Shown here in pieces: positions 23,958 to 32,260 of a DNA stretch of 64,000 nt. The first letter of the stretch is position 1, and each line of letters begins with the position of its first letter. The DNA is from JAHEKD01 sp965204695 (GTDB lineage: Bacteria; Pseudomonadota; Gammaproteobacteria; Arenicellales; JAHEKD01), in the NCBI GenBank assembly GCA_965204695.1, contig OZ242007.1:3038001-3102000 (forward strand). The letters run 5' to 3'. Below the pieces are notes generated by a model. The model had not been told where the DNA came from. It did not search any database and saw only the letters and a program-made list of their open reading frames with translations. Both the position numbers and the translations under genes were made by a program.

Positions 23958-24024
23958 CCCCGGAAAGTTACACCAGTTGATGAGATAGGATTTGGTTTAC
24001 TATTTAGCTTAAAGGAGCCAACAT

Positions 24025-24306
24025 ATGCCTAAAGGTAAACGTGTCCCAACTGAGACCATTATCAAAACACTGCGTGAAGTAGAAATTCATCATGCACAAG
24101 GTCACACCATTGCTGAGAGCTGCCGTCAGTGCGGCATTACCGAACAAACCTACTACCGCTGGCGTAAACAGTATGGTGGTATGCAAATAAACCAGGTTCG
24201 TCAGATGAAGGATTTAGAGAAGGAAAATACACGTCTTCGCAAAGCGGTGTCTGATTTAACGTTGGATAAATTAATCCTAGAGGAAGCGTTGTCGGGAAAG
24301 TATTAA
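24025..24306 (+). CDS. IS3-family OrfA
   Basis: The 93-residue OrfA has a helix-turn-helix (VEIHHAQGHTIAESCRQCGI, then TEQTYYRWRKQYG) and a leucine-rich C-terminal coiled coil (MKDLEKENTRLRKAVSDLTL). AAGGAG (24012-24017) precedes the ATG. The orfB frame is -1 relative to this one, as usual for IS3 elements that make OrfAB by ribosomal frameshifting. Not functional alone because orfB is cut. Confidence 0.8.
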   Translation: MPKGKRVPTETIIKTLREVEIHHAQGHTIAESCRQCGITEQTYYRWRKQYGGMQINQVRQMKDLEKENTRLRKAVSDLTLDKLILEEALSGKY

Positions 24307-24626
24307 GCCCTGACCGTCGCCGGTTATGTGTTGACCATGTTCGGGACCAGTTAGCGGTTTCCGAACGACGTGCCTGTAAAGTGATCGGTCAACCCCGTTC
24401 TACCCAACGTTATGAACGAATCATCAAAGAAGATGAAGCAGCGCTCACGGCCGACATCATTCGATTGGCGAGTGAGTTTGGCCGTTATGGATATCGACGT
24501 ATTACTGCACTGCTCAAGTTATACCTGGGATGGTGTGTTAATCATAAGCGAGTTGAACGTATCTGGCGACGTGAGGGGCTGAAAGTACCGAGCAAACAAC
24601 CCAAAAGTGGTCGTCTATGTATTTAG
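24300..24626 (+). pseudogene. IS3-family OrfB, 5' fragment
   Basis: In the -1 frame after orfA the sequence reads VLSPDRRRLCVDHVRDQLAV, SERRACKVIGQPRSTQRYE and EFGRYGYRRITALLKLYLGW, ending in KQPKSGRL. This is the HTH_21 region before the integrase core. The DDE domain is absent and the frame ends in foreign sequence at 24626. Confidence 0.78.
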
Positions 24627-24999
24627 AAACTATGCAGAAGTTACTGAAAAATATATCGAGGCAATATTTGGTGGTTTAGTTGAGGTTGATGAATTAGATA
24701 AAATTGAAGATGAGACTTTTGAAATATCGGATCCTGTGGTTGTTAAAAATGTAGGCGGGAAAATTGAGAAATCGAAACTACTTACAAGCCAAAATAAACT
24801 AAAACCTATTGGCTGGAATCTTGCCACATTTTTCTCACACAACCGGATTGATAAGTCTGAAAGCAATGTAAAACAGATTATTGAGAATGATTTTGCCAAA
24901 ACAATTAACACCTCCTCCGATATGGTGGATGCTGATGCTTGGTTGTTTATCATTCATAAAGGAAAATTCGAATCCAAACTTAAGCAAAAATATTTTTGA
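24619..24999 (+). pseudogene. C-terminal fragment of an unknown protein
   Basis: About 127 codons follow the IS3 breakpoint. I do not recognise the family. The fragment is hydrophilic, acidic in its first half (EVDELDKIEDETFEISDPV) and has a plausible globular C-terminus (DADAWLFIIHKGKF). No native start or ribosome site is present: the GTG at 24607 lies in IS3 sequence. It ends just before a strong bidirectional terminator. Confidence 0.55.
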
Positions 25000-25029
25000 T
25001 TTCAACTTAGATCAAGTTATAACCAAAGA

Positions 25030-25056
25030 CAAAAGGCCCGCAATGCGGGCCTTTTG
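25030..25056. terminator. Bidirectional intrinsic terminator
   Basis: CAAAAGGCCCGC (25030-25041) and GCGGGCCTTTTG (25045-25056) form a perfect 12-bp stem with an AAT loop; both strands have T-rich distal stems. It separates the rightward fragment at 24619 from the leftward small genes that end at 25071. Confidence 0.8.
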
Positions 25057-25070
25057 TTTAAGTGGTTCGA

Positions 25071-25202
25071 TTAGCGATTTTGCTTGCGCTTGGTTTTATT
25101 CTTACGCTGATAATAATCAACAAAGATAAAACAGGCAGAAATACTGCCCAAGGCAATTAAACCACCAATATAGATCAACAGATCAGCGTTTGCGCCTATC
25201 AT
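25071..25202 (-). CDS. Small membrane protein, 43 residues
   Basis: A short frame runs from ATG 25202 to TAA 25071. The product has one hydrophobic helix (LLIYIGGLIALGSISACFIF) and a very basic tail (QRKNKTKRKQNR). It overlaps the end of the upstream gene by 20 bases and lies just before a terminator, so it is probably the last gene of a leftward operon. The function is unknown. Confidence 0.5.
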   Translation of the reverse strand: MIGANADLLIYIGGLIALGSISACFIFVDYYQRKNKTKRKQNR

Positions 25203-25428
25203 TATCATCTCCTTGCTGGGGTTCATCGTTAAGCGGGCTTAGCATAAATAACGCTAAACACTCGAAGACGCCAGCACCAATGAACATAATAAGCATTATA
25301 CCATGTGGTATATCGAGCTTTCCGATCTCCAGGGCGTTGAGCACGGCCGGTAGTAATAATCCGACGGCAATCGTGCGTAACGTAACGGCATGGTGCTTAC
25401 GCTGTTCTGAGTTAAAGTTAAGTTTCAT
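25183..25428 (-). CDS. Small membrane protein, 81 residues
   Basis: The start is the ATG at 25428, preceded by AGGAG on the minus strand; a longer frame to 25473 exists but lacks a ribosome site. Two hydrophobic helices (about residues 17-36 and 40-62: TIAVGLLLPAVLNALEIG, IMLIMFIGAGVFECLALFML) precede a charged tail. The family is unknown. It belongs to a leftward run of small genes (26012 to 25071). Confidence 0.55.
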   Translation of the reverse strand: MKLNFNSEQRKHHAVTLRTIAVGLLLPAVLNALEIGKLDIPHGIMLIMFIGAGVFECLALFMLSPLNDEPQQGDDNDRRKR

Positions 25429-25505
25429 GGAATTGCTCCTCTCGGCAAGTGGCCAGAAACAATTCCATCCCAACCGGGATTGAAATCATTACCGGCTAGG
25501 GTGAA

Positions 25506-25527
25506 GGCCCTGTGATTAAACAGGGCC
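25506..25527 (-). other. Intercistronic hairpin
   Basis: GGCCCTGT (25506-25513) and ACAGGGCC (25520-25527) pair perfectly around six bases, in the 120 bp between two leftward genes. No T tract follows, so RNA stabilisation or attenuation is more likely than termination. Confidence 0.5.
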
Positions 25528-25548
25528 GGGTGAAGTGGTAGATCTGAC

Positions 25549-25806
25549 TTAGATCGGATCGTATTTAAAACAGAACGTTGGACCTCCACGAGCCCAGTGC
25601 TCATATCGGCTGCGTGCTGCTTCATATTTAAATACAATCGTTTCTGTCGCAAAGATCGGCAGAACATGGATGAACGAACCATCGGGCTCGATATCGATGA
25701 TAGCCGCTTTACAAATCACATTGTTCGGATCCGTGGCAAGATGAATATTGACCACGTCCGGATTCACGACTGAAATACTTGGATCGACTGAATTAAACAT
25801 GTTCAT
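25549..25806 (-). CDS. Hypothetical protein, 85 residues
   Basis: The ATG at 25806 has GGAGG seven bases upstream (plus-strand CCTCC at 25814), inside the end of the preceding gene. The soluble product is beta-rich in its middle (VVNIHLATDPNNVICKAAII) with an aromatic, basic C-terminal segment (YEAARSRYEHWARGG). It is not recognised. Tight coupling to the membrane protein upstream suggests a joint role. Confidence 0.6.
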   Translation of the reverse strand: MNMFNSVDPSISVVNPDVVNIHLATDPNNVICKAAIIDIEPDGSFIHVLPIFATETIVFKYEAARSRYEHWARGGPTFCFKYDPI

Positions 25807-25808
25807 GA

Positions 25809-26012
25809 TCAATCCTCCGTAATCCAGTTTGACAGTGGTTTATCTGCAATGCGTCGACAGATCGTATTGACGTCTTTTCGACAATCGGGGACCTCATAAA
25901 CGTACGTTTTCATAGAATCATTCGATTCATATTTGACGTACATCGTCATGGCAAATATCGCCAGGATGAATGCCGCGATCATAAAAAGCGCGTTAACAAG
26001 TGTTGGGTTCAT
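25809..26012 (-). CDS. Small single-pass membrane protein, 67 residues
   Basis: The start is chosen at ATG 26012 (MNPTLVNALFMIAAFILAIF) with GGAG about 12 bases upstream; in-frame ATGs at 26027 and 26033 are possible. One N-terminal membrane helix is followed by about 40 hydrophilic residues with two cysteines (DCRKDVNTICRR), presumably periplasmic and perhaps disulfide-linked. The family is not recognised. It is the first gene of the leftward run. Confidence 0.55.
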   Translation of the reverse strand: MNPTLVNALFMIAAFILAIFAMTMYVKYESNDSMKTYVYEVPDCRKDVNTICRRIADKPLSNWITED

Positions 26013-26193
26013 GATGTGTTTCTCCATTAGCAAGTGTTAAAAAACCCACCAAAGGCACACCACCCCACCAGGGATAATGATTCCCCAGTGGGTGTAAAGT
26101 GAAAATGAACATGACGTTGACCGACTTTATTGCCTGCGTTTGGCTAAAGCGGTTTAGGCTGTATTAAGCAGACTGTGCTAGACTTCATTCATT

Positions 26194-26400
26194 ATGTTAT
26201 TCGATGAACAATCCGACCAGGTACGACTGACCCAGGCTGAGCTTAATCGCATTCGTAAACATGCGGCTCAGAACGGAGAAGTCATTGGTCAAATCACAAA
26301 TACTGAACAACTTGATGATGCATTAGTCAAAGCTTGTTCCACCAACGAGCTTGAAAAGCTCATTGAAGATATCGAAGCGCATATTAAGCCGCCTAAATAA
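26194..26400 (+). CDS. Hypothetical protein, 68 residues
   Basis: The product is a small, acidic, largely helical soluble protein (VRLTQAELNRIRKHAAQNGE, then LIEDIEAHIKPPK). No family is recognised. It is transcribed opposite to its neighbours on both sides. A weak -10-like TAGACT lies upstream at about 26180. Confidence 0.5.
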   Translation: MLFDEQSDQVRLTQAELNRIRKHAAQNGEVIGQITNTEQLDDALVKACSTNELEKLIEDIEAHIKPPK

Positions 26401-26424
26401 GCCCAATCCTTTTCATCAGGAATT

Positions 26425-26637
26425 TCAACGTTCTATCTGTTTTCTGGCAATACGCTCAAGTCGTATTAACAGGTCCGTGGTCGCATTGTCTTGCGTTTGC
26501 CAGTTAGTCGGCAAGGTCGCAATATAATCAATGACCGCATCGGGCTGTTCTTTCGCCAGGGTAAATAGTTTGTGCTGTAATTCACGATTGTCACGTAAAT
26601 CATGCAAAAACTGGACGATAGCTTGTTCTTTAGTCAT
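26425..26637 (-). CDS. Hypothetical helical protein, 70 residues
   Basis: The frame encodes a helical protein (MTKEQAIVQFLHDLRDNREL, ... TTDLLIRLERIARKQIER). Its opening resembles the Nif11-like pattern of acidic helix followed by F/L-x-x-L, but that is too weak to call. GGAGACATCACC lies upstream of the ATG. It stands alone and is convergent with the gene at 26194. Confidence 0.5.
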   Translation of the reverse strand: MTKEQAIVQFLHDLRDNRELQHKLFTLAKEQPDAVIDYIATLPTNWQTQDNATTDLLIRLERIARKQIER

Positions 26638-26854
26638 GGTGATGTCTCCTGTGTTTAATTAAAAAACGCAGACATCAACCAAACCCGTAGGCATGAAAAA
26701 TGCCCACGCGGTTGTGAGTGTTAAACGGTCCTCACCTTATCAAGAGGTGTTGCACTTGATTTTACGGACCGGCAAGTGCGAAAGGTTCTGTGATAACTCA
26801 CAGAATAAATTAAACTATAGCACACCCCAAGTGTTTGATAAATAAGGAAGGACC

Positions 26855-27439
26855 ATGCCAAGAAAAAGTGTTAAAGACATTCGTGCTAATGAAATTCTCG
26901 ATGCGTTTGAAGTGTGTATTGCACGGCAAGGCTTTAATAATGTCACCCTGGCGGATATCGGCAAACAAGCAGACATTCAGCGACCCGCTATACGTCATTT
27001 TGTGGGTAATCGTGATGAGCTGCGCCAGGCACTCACACAACGCTATGTGGATCGAGCCAGGCAGCACGTCAGCACATTATTCGAAGTCGTTCCGATGCTT
27101 AATCTCACCTCGAAAAGCGCTATAGCAGACTTATTGGTTGAGGCTGTTATGACGGATGAGCAGCGATTTTTAGCCATCTGTAATCTGTTTGTACTGGCAA
27201 AAACCGATACCAAAATTAATCAACTGTTAAACGAGTGGGTGAGTGTCTATGCAGACTATCTCATCGCTGTGCTTGGTCGGCAGTACAAACTATCCAAGCC
27301 TAAACTGACAGAAATTGCCTACAGCATTGTGATGACGTGTATTGGTCTGGCGAGTGTCGCTAATATTGACCAGGCACACTACAGTAAGCTTGCATCTGGG
27401 GCAATCGCGCAGCAATTAGCGGCTCTCACCTCAAAATAA
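26855..27439 (+). CDS. TetR-family transcriptional regulator
   Basis: The protein has 194 residues. An N-terminal TetR helix-turn-helix (AFEVCIARQGFNNVTLADIG, then KQADIQRPAIRHFVGNRDEL) is followed by an all-helical ligand/dimerisation domain. AAGGAAGG (26844-26851) precedes the ATG. There is no adjacent transporter or enzyme operon on the same strand, so its target is unclear; the leftward membrane gene at 27503 and the small genes to the left are candidates. The region 26638-26800 between it and the leftward gene contains several partial inverted repeats that could be operators. Confidence 0.8.
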   Translation: MPRKSVKDIRANEILDAFEVCIARQGFNNVTLADIGKQADIQRPAIRHFVGNRDELRQALTQRYVDRARQHVSTLFEVVPMLNLTSKSAIADLLVEAVMTDEQRFLAICNLFVLAKTDTKINQLLNEWVSVYADYLIAVLGRQYKLSKPKLTEIAYSIVMTCIGLASVANIDQAHYSKLASGAIAQQLAALTSK

Positions 27440-27502
27440 ATGACTTAGCTAGCCAGCCAGTAATGGCCCTGGTTTATCGGCCATGACTTCATTGGAAATG
27501 GT

Positions 27503-27745
27503 CTACGCCCACCCGCTCATTAACATTGCGAATGCATATTGGGTGAGCAACGCTATCCCAAGCACCATCATGGCCCCACGCCACCACAATCGAATACCAC
27601 CGGGTGGATCATTTGACAAAATCAGCAACCTGAATCCAATTAGCATCAACCCAACAAATAGCACGGTGATACTTGGTGTTAGTAGTAACACTGTCACATT
27701 CGACAGCGGCGATGGTCCGCAACACAATGAGGGAAAACTGGGCAT
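27503..27745 (-). CDS. Small membrane protein, 80 residues
   Basis: Two hydrophobic helices (VLLLTPSITVLFVGLMLIGF and MVLGIALLTQYAFAMLMSGW) flank a charged loop (ILSNDPPGGIRLWWRG). The complementary plus-strand frame at 27483 is rejected because it has no coherent composition. The frame ends shortly before the lipoprotein remnant at 27749, on the same strand, and may be cotranscribed with it. Confidence 0.5.
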   Translation of the reverse strand: MPSFPSLCCGPSPLSNVTVLLLTPSITVLFVGLMLIGFRLLILSNDPPGGIRLWWRGAMMVLGIALLTQYAFAMLMSGWA

Positions 27746-27748
27746 AGG

Positions 27749-27934
27749 TTAATTTGTAAAGTCGTTGATAAAGGCGTTATTCCAGGTCGGATAGGAATTG
27801 CCGTTTATCTTGCACTCCTTCTTAACGCCCGCCATCTCAACCACCGCACCTTTGGAATATCTGTTTAATTGTTGTAGCAACGGCACTGAACCAAACTGGA
27901 CCCTGTTCAGTTCATTGGAACTGCACCCGGTCAA
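27749..27934 (-). pseudogene. Lipoprotein fragment lacking its signal peptide start
   Basis: The frame begins at a lipobox-like LTGCSSNELNR (TTG at 27934), with no membrane-targeting N-terminus upstream. About 57 residues of a mature lipoprotein follow (GAVVEMAGVKKECKINGNSY). Its 5' edge coincides with the 5' edge of the oppositely oriented truncated gene at 27942, marking a rearrangement point. The family is unknown. Confidence 0.45.
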
Positions 27935-27941
27935 TTCAAAT

Positions 27942-28367
27942 GCTCACGATGATGGGTCTACCTTTTGCACGGCCATTAAGGATGAAAAGGAACTAGGTAA
28001 AACCGATTTCTACACCCTCTACGGCCGGCTGGCGGATCCACAGGAGCCACTCGCCGAAGCCATTACTGACATTGTCGATCGACGTGAAGCATTGTGTGTT
28101 GCAAAGCAATTAGCCACGAAGCATGGCCTGCCCTTACATGCACCGCTGTTTGATCTGGATAATGATGCACATGCGGCCAATGTGAAGGTCTTTGACGTGC
28201 AGGTGCAGGCGACCATCACGAAAACGATTTCGGTGGTTGCAGAATCCGATGATGACCTGAGCGCTATTCAAAAAGCGAGTGAGCGTTTTCGGATGGATAG
28301 TGATAACACGCCGGAGATATACAACCAAGAGACCATTGGGGTCAAGGCGGTGTGTGATGTCTTATGA
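27942..28367 (+). pseudogene. 5'-truncated hypothetical gene
   Basis: The recognisable coding sequence starts at about 27942 with no ATG, GTG or TTG in frame nearby; the open frame reaches back to 27798 only because it overlaps the lipoprotein remnant. The 141-residue remainder looks globular: DFYTLYGRLADPQEPLAEAI, then DVQVQATITKTISVVAESDD, a pattern of beta-strand then helix as in small DUF domains of mobile elements. The stop overlaps the next gene's start. Confidence 0.45.
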
Positions 28368-28731
28368 GCTATCTACAACACGAAAGTCGTTGTCCAAACA
28401 AATCGACAAACTCCACTGGATGCTGTACGAAAATCATGATCAGCTTAAAAAAGCGATCGAGCTCGCGTTTAGTCTTGAAGTGATCAGTATCGATGCTGAA
28501 AACGATGAAATCGTGTTCAATAACGATGAAAGTGCACTGCGCGATCGAGAATTCGTTGGTCGATTTCTGTGCATTGATGATCTCGATAAATTCCAAGCAC
28601 CGGGTTATCCATCAGAGATCGTTCGGTATATCGAAGAACATTCAGCCTATCCGGACGATACGATCCCTTGGCAACCGTTCGAGCACTATGAAGCCGATAT
28701 GTTACTTAATGACTTTTACAATGCGTCATGA
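28357..28731 (+). CDS. Hypothetical acidic protein, 124 residues
   Basis: The start is the ATG at 28357, eight bases before the preceding stop, so the two were translationally coupled. The protein is acidic with helical segments (KSLSKQIDKLHWMLYENHDQ, then LKKAIELAFSLEVISIDAEN). No family is recognised. An intrinsic terminator follows. Confidence 0.6.
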   Translation: MSYELSTTRKSLSKQIDKLHWMLYENHDQLKKAIELAFSLEVISIDAENDEIVFNNDESALRDREFVGRFLCIDDLDKFQAPGYPSEIVRYIEEHSAYPDDTIPWQPFEHYEADMLLNDFYNAS

Positions 28732-28747
28732 CACTCACCCTATCAAT

Positions 28748-28776
28748 AAAGCCCCAACTTGTTCGGGGCTTTTTGT
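28748..28776 (+). terminator. Intrinsic terminator
   Basis: AAAGCCCC and GGGGCTTTTT flank a nine-base loop, with a T tract continuing to 28777. It ends the 27942-28731 transcription unit. Confidence 0.75.
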
Positions 28777-28922
28777 TTGGCAAGCTTTAACTCTTTTACT
28801 GAGATTGCCCCTGGTGACACGAATGTTGGACTATGGTCATTTTGGGGAGCTTAAGTTTCTGTGGTAGATTTTAAGCACTTGTCTTGAAAAATTAACGCTT
28901 ATAACCCTGATAGAAAATATTA

Positions 28923-29564
28923 ATGAAGAATTTGGCTGGCAACGACGTTTCAATATTTCTATTTCGATTTGTCCTTAGAAATAATGGAATTAGTTTTGTA
29001 TTGAACGAATCCATTGCCGAAGATTTATACCCAGACATTGAAGGTCAACTAAAACCTCTTGTACAAGTCTGTAGTGAAACGCTGATGCGGCATAAACACC
29101 TGTGTCACGATAATACTATTATGGACGGCAATATACTTGACGATAATTGTTTTGAAGTGATGCTAAGCCCAGGTCTTGGGAAACACTTTGCCAAAAAAGA
29201 GAAACAAAATCTGTTTAATGATGCCAATGAGATTGCTAATTTACTGATGGAGGTGATGGACAGGAGAACCAAAGAAATTGACCAAGGCACTTATCCCGGT
29301 CCTCGTACTGTCATTCCTGAAATACACCGGTCACAATCTACAAATAAAGGCCTCGAAGCTCTCGGAATTATACGTAACCCAATAGAGAAATCAGCGCCTA
29401 TTGGCAGTAAGAGAGCAGGGTTGAAAAGATTAACGCCTGATGATTTGCCTGAAGGCGTAATAGCCAGAAGGGGTTATGATCATAGAGGTCATTGCTACGC
29501 ATTTGAGCATGAAACGCTTGGGGAGTTAGGAAAGATAATTTTAGTTGGCTTATACATTGGATGA
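28923..29564 (+). CDS. Hypothetical protein, possibly 3'-truncated
   Basis: The 213-residue product is not recognised. It contains an acidic N-terminal half with LNESIAEDLYPDIEGQLKPL, a basic linker (PIGSKRAGLKRLTPDDLPEG) and a C-terminal block YDHRGHCYAFEHETLGELGK that looks like the start of a conserved motif. The final residues IILVGLYIG fall at the junction with the porin fragment in another frame (29545), so the original C-terminus is probably lost. Confidence 0.5.
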   Translation: MKNLAGNDVSIFLFRFVLRNNGISFVLNESIAEDLYPDIEGQLKPLVQVCSETLMRHKHLCHDNTIMDGNILDDNCFEVMLSPGLGKHFAKKEKQNLFNDANEIANLLMEVMDRRTKEIDQGTYPGPRTVIPEIHRSQSTNKGLEALGIIRNPIEKSAPIGSKRAGLKRLTPDDLPEGVIARRGYDHRGHCYAFEHETLGELGKIILVGLYIG

Positions 29565-30006
29565 TATGCCGTGGTTACCCACACTCGTGTATCGCTACAG
29601 CAGTTTCAGTGGAGATAATCCGAATACAGCAGAAAACGAGGCATTTGATCCATTGTTTTATGGTTTTAGCCGTGGATACGGAACTTGGTTTCAGGGCGAA
29701 GTCGCCGGTAATTTTACTGGCCCATTTAACACAAACGCTGATATTCATCACTTAGGGTTAAAGGTTGCTCCTAGAGAAAATATAGGTCTAGGACTGCTTT
29801 ATTTCAATTTCAAAAATGATCACCCGAGTGGTCCTTCTGAAGATTTCGGTCAAGAGATAGACCTTTATTTTGAATGGGGTGTAAAGGAGAACTTATTTGT
29901 TAGTGGATTCGTCGGATATTTTGATCCAGATGATGAGGCGATTGCACAAACTGGTGTTGATGACGAAACGATTTTCACCGGTTTGTTCGCTGTTTGGAAT
30001 TTTTAA
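29545..30006 (+). pseudogene. C-terminal fragment of an outer-membrane porin (alginate-export-like)
   Basis: About 150 residues have the alternating beta-barrel pattern and end in aromatic Phe (TGLFAVWNF), as an outer-membrane protein should. The stretch YTLDDMPWLPTLVYRYSSFS, then GDNPNTAENEAFDPLFYGF matches what I know of the alginate export porin family. Signal peptide and most of the barrel (usually 400+ residues) are missing. The 5' edge at about 29545 lies inside the preceding hypothetical gene. Confidence 0.65.
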
Positions 30007-30079
30007 CTCAAACATTTGGTTGTCTTAGAGTTGAATTAGTTTTTACATTTATTATTGAATCTAGAACTGAGGGAAATTT

Positions 30080-31210
30080 ATGTCTAGCTCATCACTTGGA
30101 ACACATTTACAAGAAGGTGTCGTTGGATTTCCGACAGCACTCGCCACCTCCATTGGATTGATTATAGCTGGAGCAGTCCTACTCACTGCAACTACTGGCT
30201 TTGGGATAGACACCATAAAAGCAGCCAATGCAGAGCTGGTCAATCAGCATACCCAACTGGAACTAAGCCATGTGCACGGTGACGGTACGCTTTCATCATC
30301 AGATGCGCAGCGATTCATCGTCACAGCCAGCAGTCTATTGTCGTCATATTACCCAAGGTATGCCGGTTATTATGAAAAAATGATTGGTTTATATACCCAC
30401 ACTTCCAGTCAATTTTCAGTTTACAACACAAATGCAATTTCCTGCGCTCCACGGGAATCGCTTTTTGTGATTGATGGTATTTTGGATAACAATACAATTC
30501 TTGCCATTAAGGAACATACAACAGATACAGAGGGTTTTACTGAACACATGTTTGCTCTTTGTCATTTGCTGGGTATTCAGTTTATGCCGAGAATTAAAGA
30601 CCTTAAAGCACAACAACTTTATCGGATAGATAAAACCAATTCTTATGGCAAACTGGATTCGCTGCTCACGAAAACAGCTCCTCTCGAACAAATAACCGAA
30701 CAGTGGGACAATATGATTCGTGTTATAGCTTCTCTAAAGAATAAATTATGTCCTGCTCATGAGGTGATTCGCAGACTATCCAAAGGTTCTCCATCAGATA
30801 AATTGTCCAAGGCATTTACGCTGCTGGGACGTGTTATTAAAACAGAATATATCCTGAGATACCTGACAGACAGTGATTTGAGAGATAAAGTACAGCGTCA
30901 ATTAAACAAGGGGGAGCACCGTCATCAACTTGCTCGCTGGATATTTTTTGCAAATCAGGGAAAATTCCAGACTGGTGATTACGAGGAAATCATGAACAAG
31001 GCAAGTTGCCTAAGCCTGGTTTCAAACGCTGTTTTATATTGGAATACAGTTAAGATCACAGAAATTATTAGCCAGCTCCGGGCGAATGGAGAGCAGATCA
31101 GTAACGAAACGTTATCTCATATTTCTTTACTGCCGCACAAACACGTCATTCCAATGGGTACTTATTTTACTGAGGAGCTTGTTTACCAGCCAGGACCAGA
31201 CGAGCTGTGA
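30080..31210 (+). pseudogene. Chimeric ORF: amino-acid permease N-terminus fused to Tn3-family transposase C-terminus
   Basis: The first ~45 residues (LQEGVVGFPTALATSIGLII, then AGAVLLTATTGFGI) are the opening membrane helix of an APC-superfamily amino-acid permease, with its own GAGG before the ATG. From about residue 47 (IKAANAELVNQHTQLELSHV) the frame continues as the catalytic domain of a Tn3 TnpA: TEGFTEHMFALCHLLGIQFM and PRIKDLKAQQLYR, then a normal C-terminus (HKHVIPMGTYFTEELVY). A typical TnpA has about 980 residues, so only the final third is here. The single open frame across the junction (~30215) is remarkable but probably accidental. A likely Tn3 end, GGGGTATCAGCC-type on the minus strand, lies near 31270-31281. 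Confidence 0.75.
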
Positions 31211-31291
31211 GAAATTACGGTTTAAAGGCAATATTTGTGCTCAAACCGTAAATTTTGACACGAATGTGGCTGATACCCCTAGGTGAACTAT

Positions 31292-31771
31292 CTATTTAAA
31301 GAGTCGATCGTCCCACCATATCCTTCGTTCGCGTGAGACGGTTATTTTAGAAAACTCTTGGTGTTCAGTATTAATCACGATATTGTGATCCAACCGTGCA
31401 ACAACAGAGGGGACGATTAGAATGAGTGACCGATTCTGAGAATACCACTGTGAGCCAAATTCCCGTGCTTTCATTGCATTTTTCTCATACCAGCCTGGGA
31501 CAGAATCTGTTGTGATTTCTTCATAACTAACCCCAGCCGGGATTGTAATAGTTACAAAACATTGATTCGGTGGCATTTCACCGAGTCGAATCAGTTTTTC
31601 CAGTACAGCCGTTGAATAGTATTTTGATGCATAAATCACGGCTTGCATGGGTTTATTCCATCTTCCTGGATAGAACTTTGCGCCCTCGGGACTGAATATG
31701 GGATAGTGTCCTTCGCTATCACCAATGCGATAGGCCAACAGCGGCTTTTTGAGTTTTCGGTGTTGATTCAA
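31292..31771 (-). CDS. RES-domain toxin
   Basis: The 159-residue toxin of the RES family degrades NAD+ in characterised members. Conserved Arg in LLAYRIGDSEGHYPIFS, the GRWN motif in FYPGRWNKPMQAVIYAS, Glu in STAVLEKLIRLGEMPPN and Ser in LILIVPSVVARLDHNIVIN are all present, and the C-terminus has FSKITVSRERRIWWDDRLF. The start at 31771 overlaps the antitoxin stop by four bases, so the two are coupled. Length is normal. Confidence 0.9.
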   Translation of the reverse strand: MNQHRKLKKPLLAYRIGDSEGHYPIFSPEGAKFYPGRWNKPMQAVIYASKYYSTAVLEKLIRLGEMPPNQCFVTITIPAGVSYEEITTDSVPGWYEKNAMKAREFGSQWYSQNRSLILIVPSVVARLDHNIVINTEHQEFSKITVSRERRIWWDDRLFK

Positions 31772-32244
31772 ATAGCGACGCTGGCTTGCGCTTCTTTTAA
31801 TAGCAAAATGACCGTTTCCGCACCGGCATTAGAAGAGGCCATTACTTCAAACGGGGTTTTACTATCGAGTAGGGGGTTTGGGCGCGTCATAAAACGCCGA
31901 ATTTTCGCATCGTCCCCATGAAATACCAGTGCGGCCTGATCAATAACCCGACTGAGTTCAAAAAAGCGTTCACTACTTTCACGTGATAACTTGCGGTCTT
32001 TTTTCTTGCGTGCACGACTCAATGTAGATTCTGAAACAATCTTATGTATGGCTTTGGGCTGGAATTCATTAATAAACGCCGTTAGTGATCCCACATTATT
32101 AATGGATAATCCACTTGCTATCGTTTCCGATAGATTTAAATAATCGACGGAACGAGCTTCATCAATGTCCAAGAGCATGGCTAAACGGACCGCTTCATCG
32201 CCGGGAACCTGGTTAGGTGTCATATAGTAATTTAACGCGTGCAT
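31768..32244 (-). CDS. Xre/MbcA/ParS-type antitoxin (RES-Xre system)
   Basis: The 158-residue antitoxin has an Xre-like helix-turn-helix in the middle (KIVSESTLSRARKKKDRKLS) and the DUF2384/MbcA C-terminal toxin-binding motif (TRPNPLLDSKTPFEVMASSN, then AGAETVILLLKEA). It neutralises the RES toxin and represses the pair. The start is ATG 32244; an in-frame ATG at 32223 also fits (MTPNQVPGDEAVRL). Two palindromic operators lie 17-52 bases upstream. Confidence 0.88.
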   Translation of the reverse strand: MHALNYYMTPNQVPGDEAVRLAMLLDIDEARSVDYLNLSETIASGLSINNVGSLTAFINEFQPKAIHKIVSESTLSRARKKKDRKLSRESSERFFELSRVIDQAALVFHGDDAKIRRFMTRPNPLLDSKTPFEVMASSNAGAETVILLLKEAQASVAI

Positions 32245-32260
32245 TTTCTAGTCACCACAG

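Larger units (their letters stand above)
23958..24626 (+). mobile_element. IS3-family remnant 2 (IS51-like), right part lost
   Basis: The element starts near the FkbM stop codon, carries a complete orfA (24025-24306) and about 105 codons of orfB in the -1 frame, then stops near 24618 where an unrelated frame begins. It is distinct from the IS3 remnant at 2393 in sequence. Confidence 0.65.

Noticed and set aside
27483..27752. Plus-strand 89-codon frame over the membrane gene at 27503
   Set aside because: The minus-strand frame has two good membrane helices; the plus-strand product is Asn/Pro/Ser-rich without structure.
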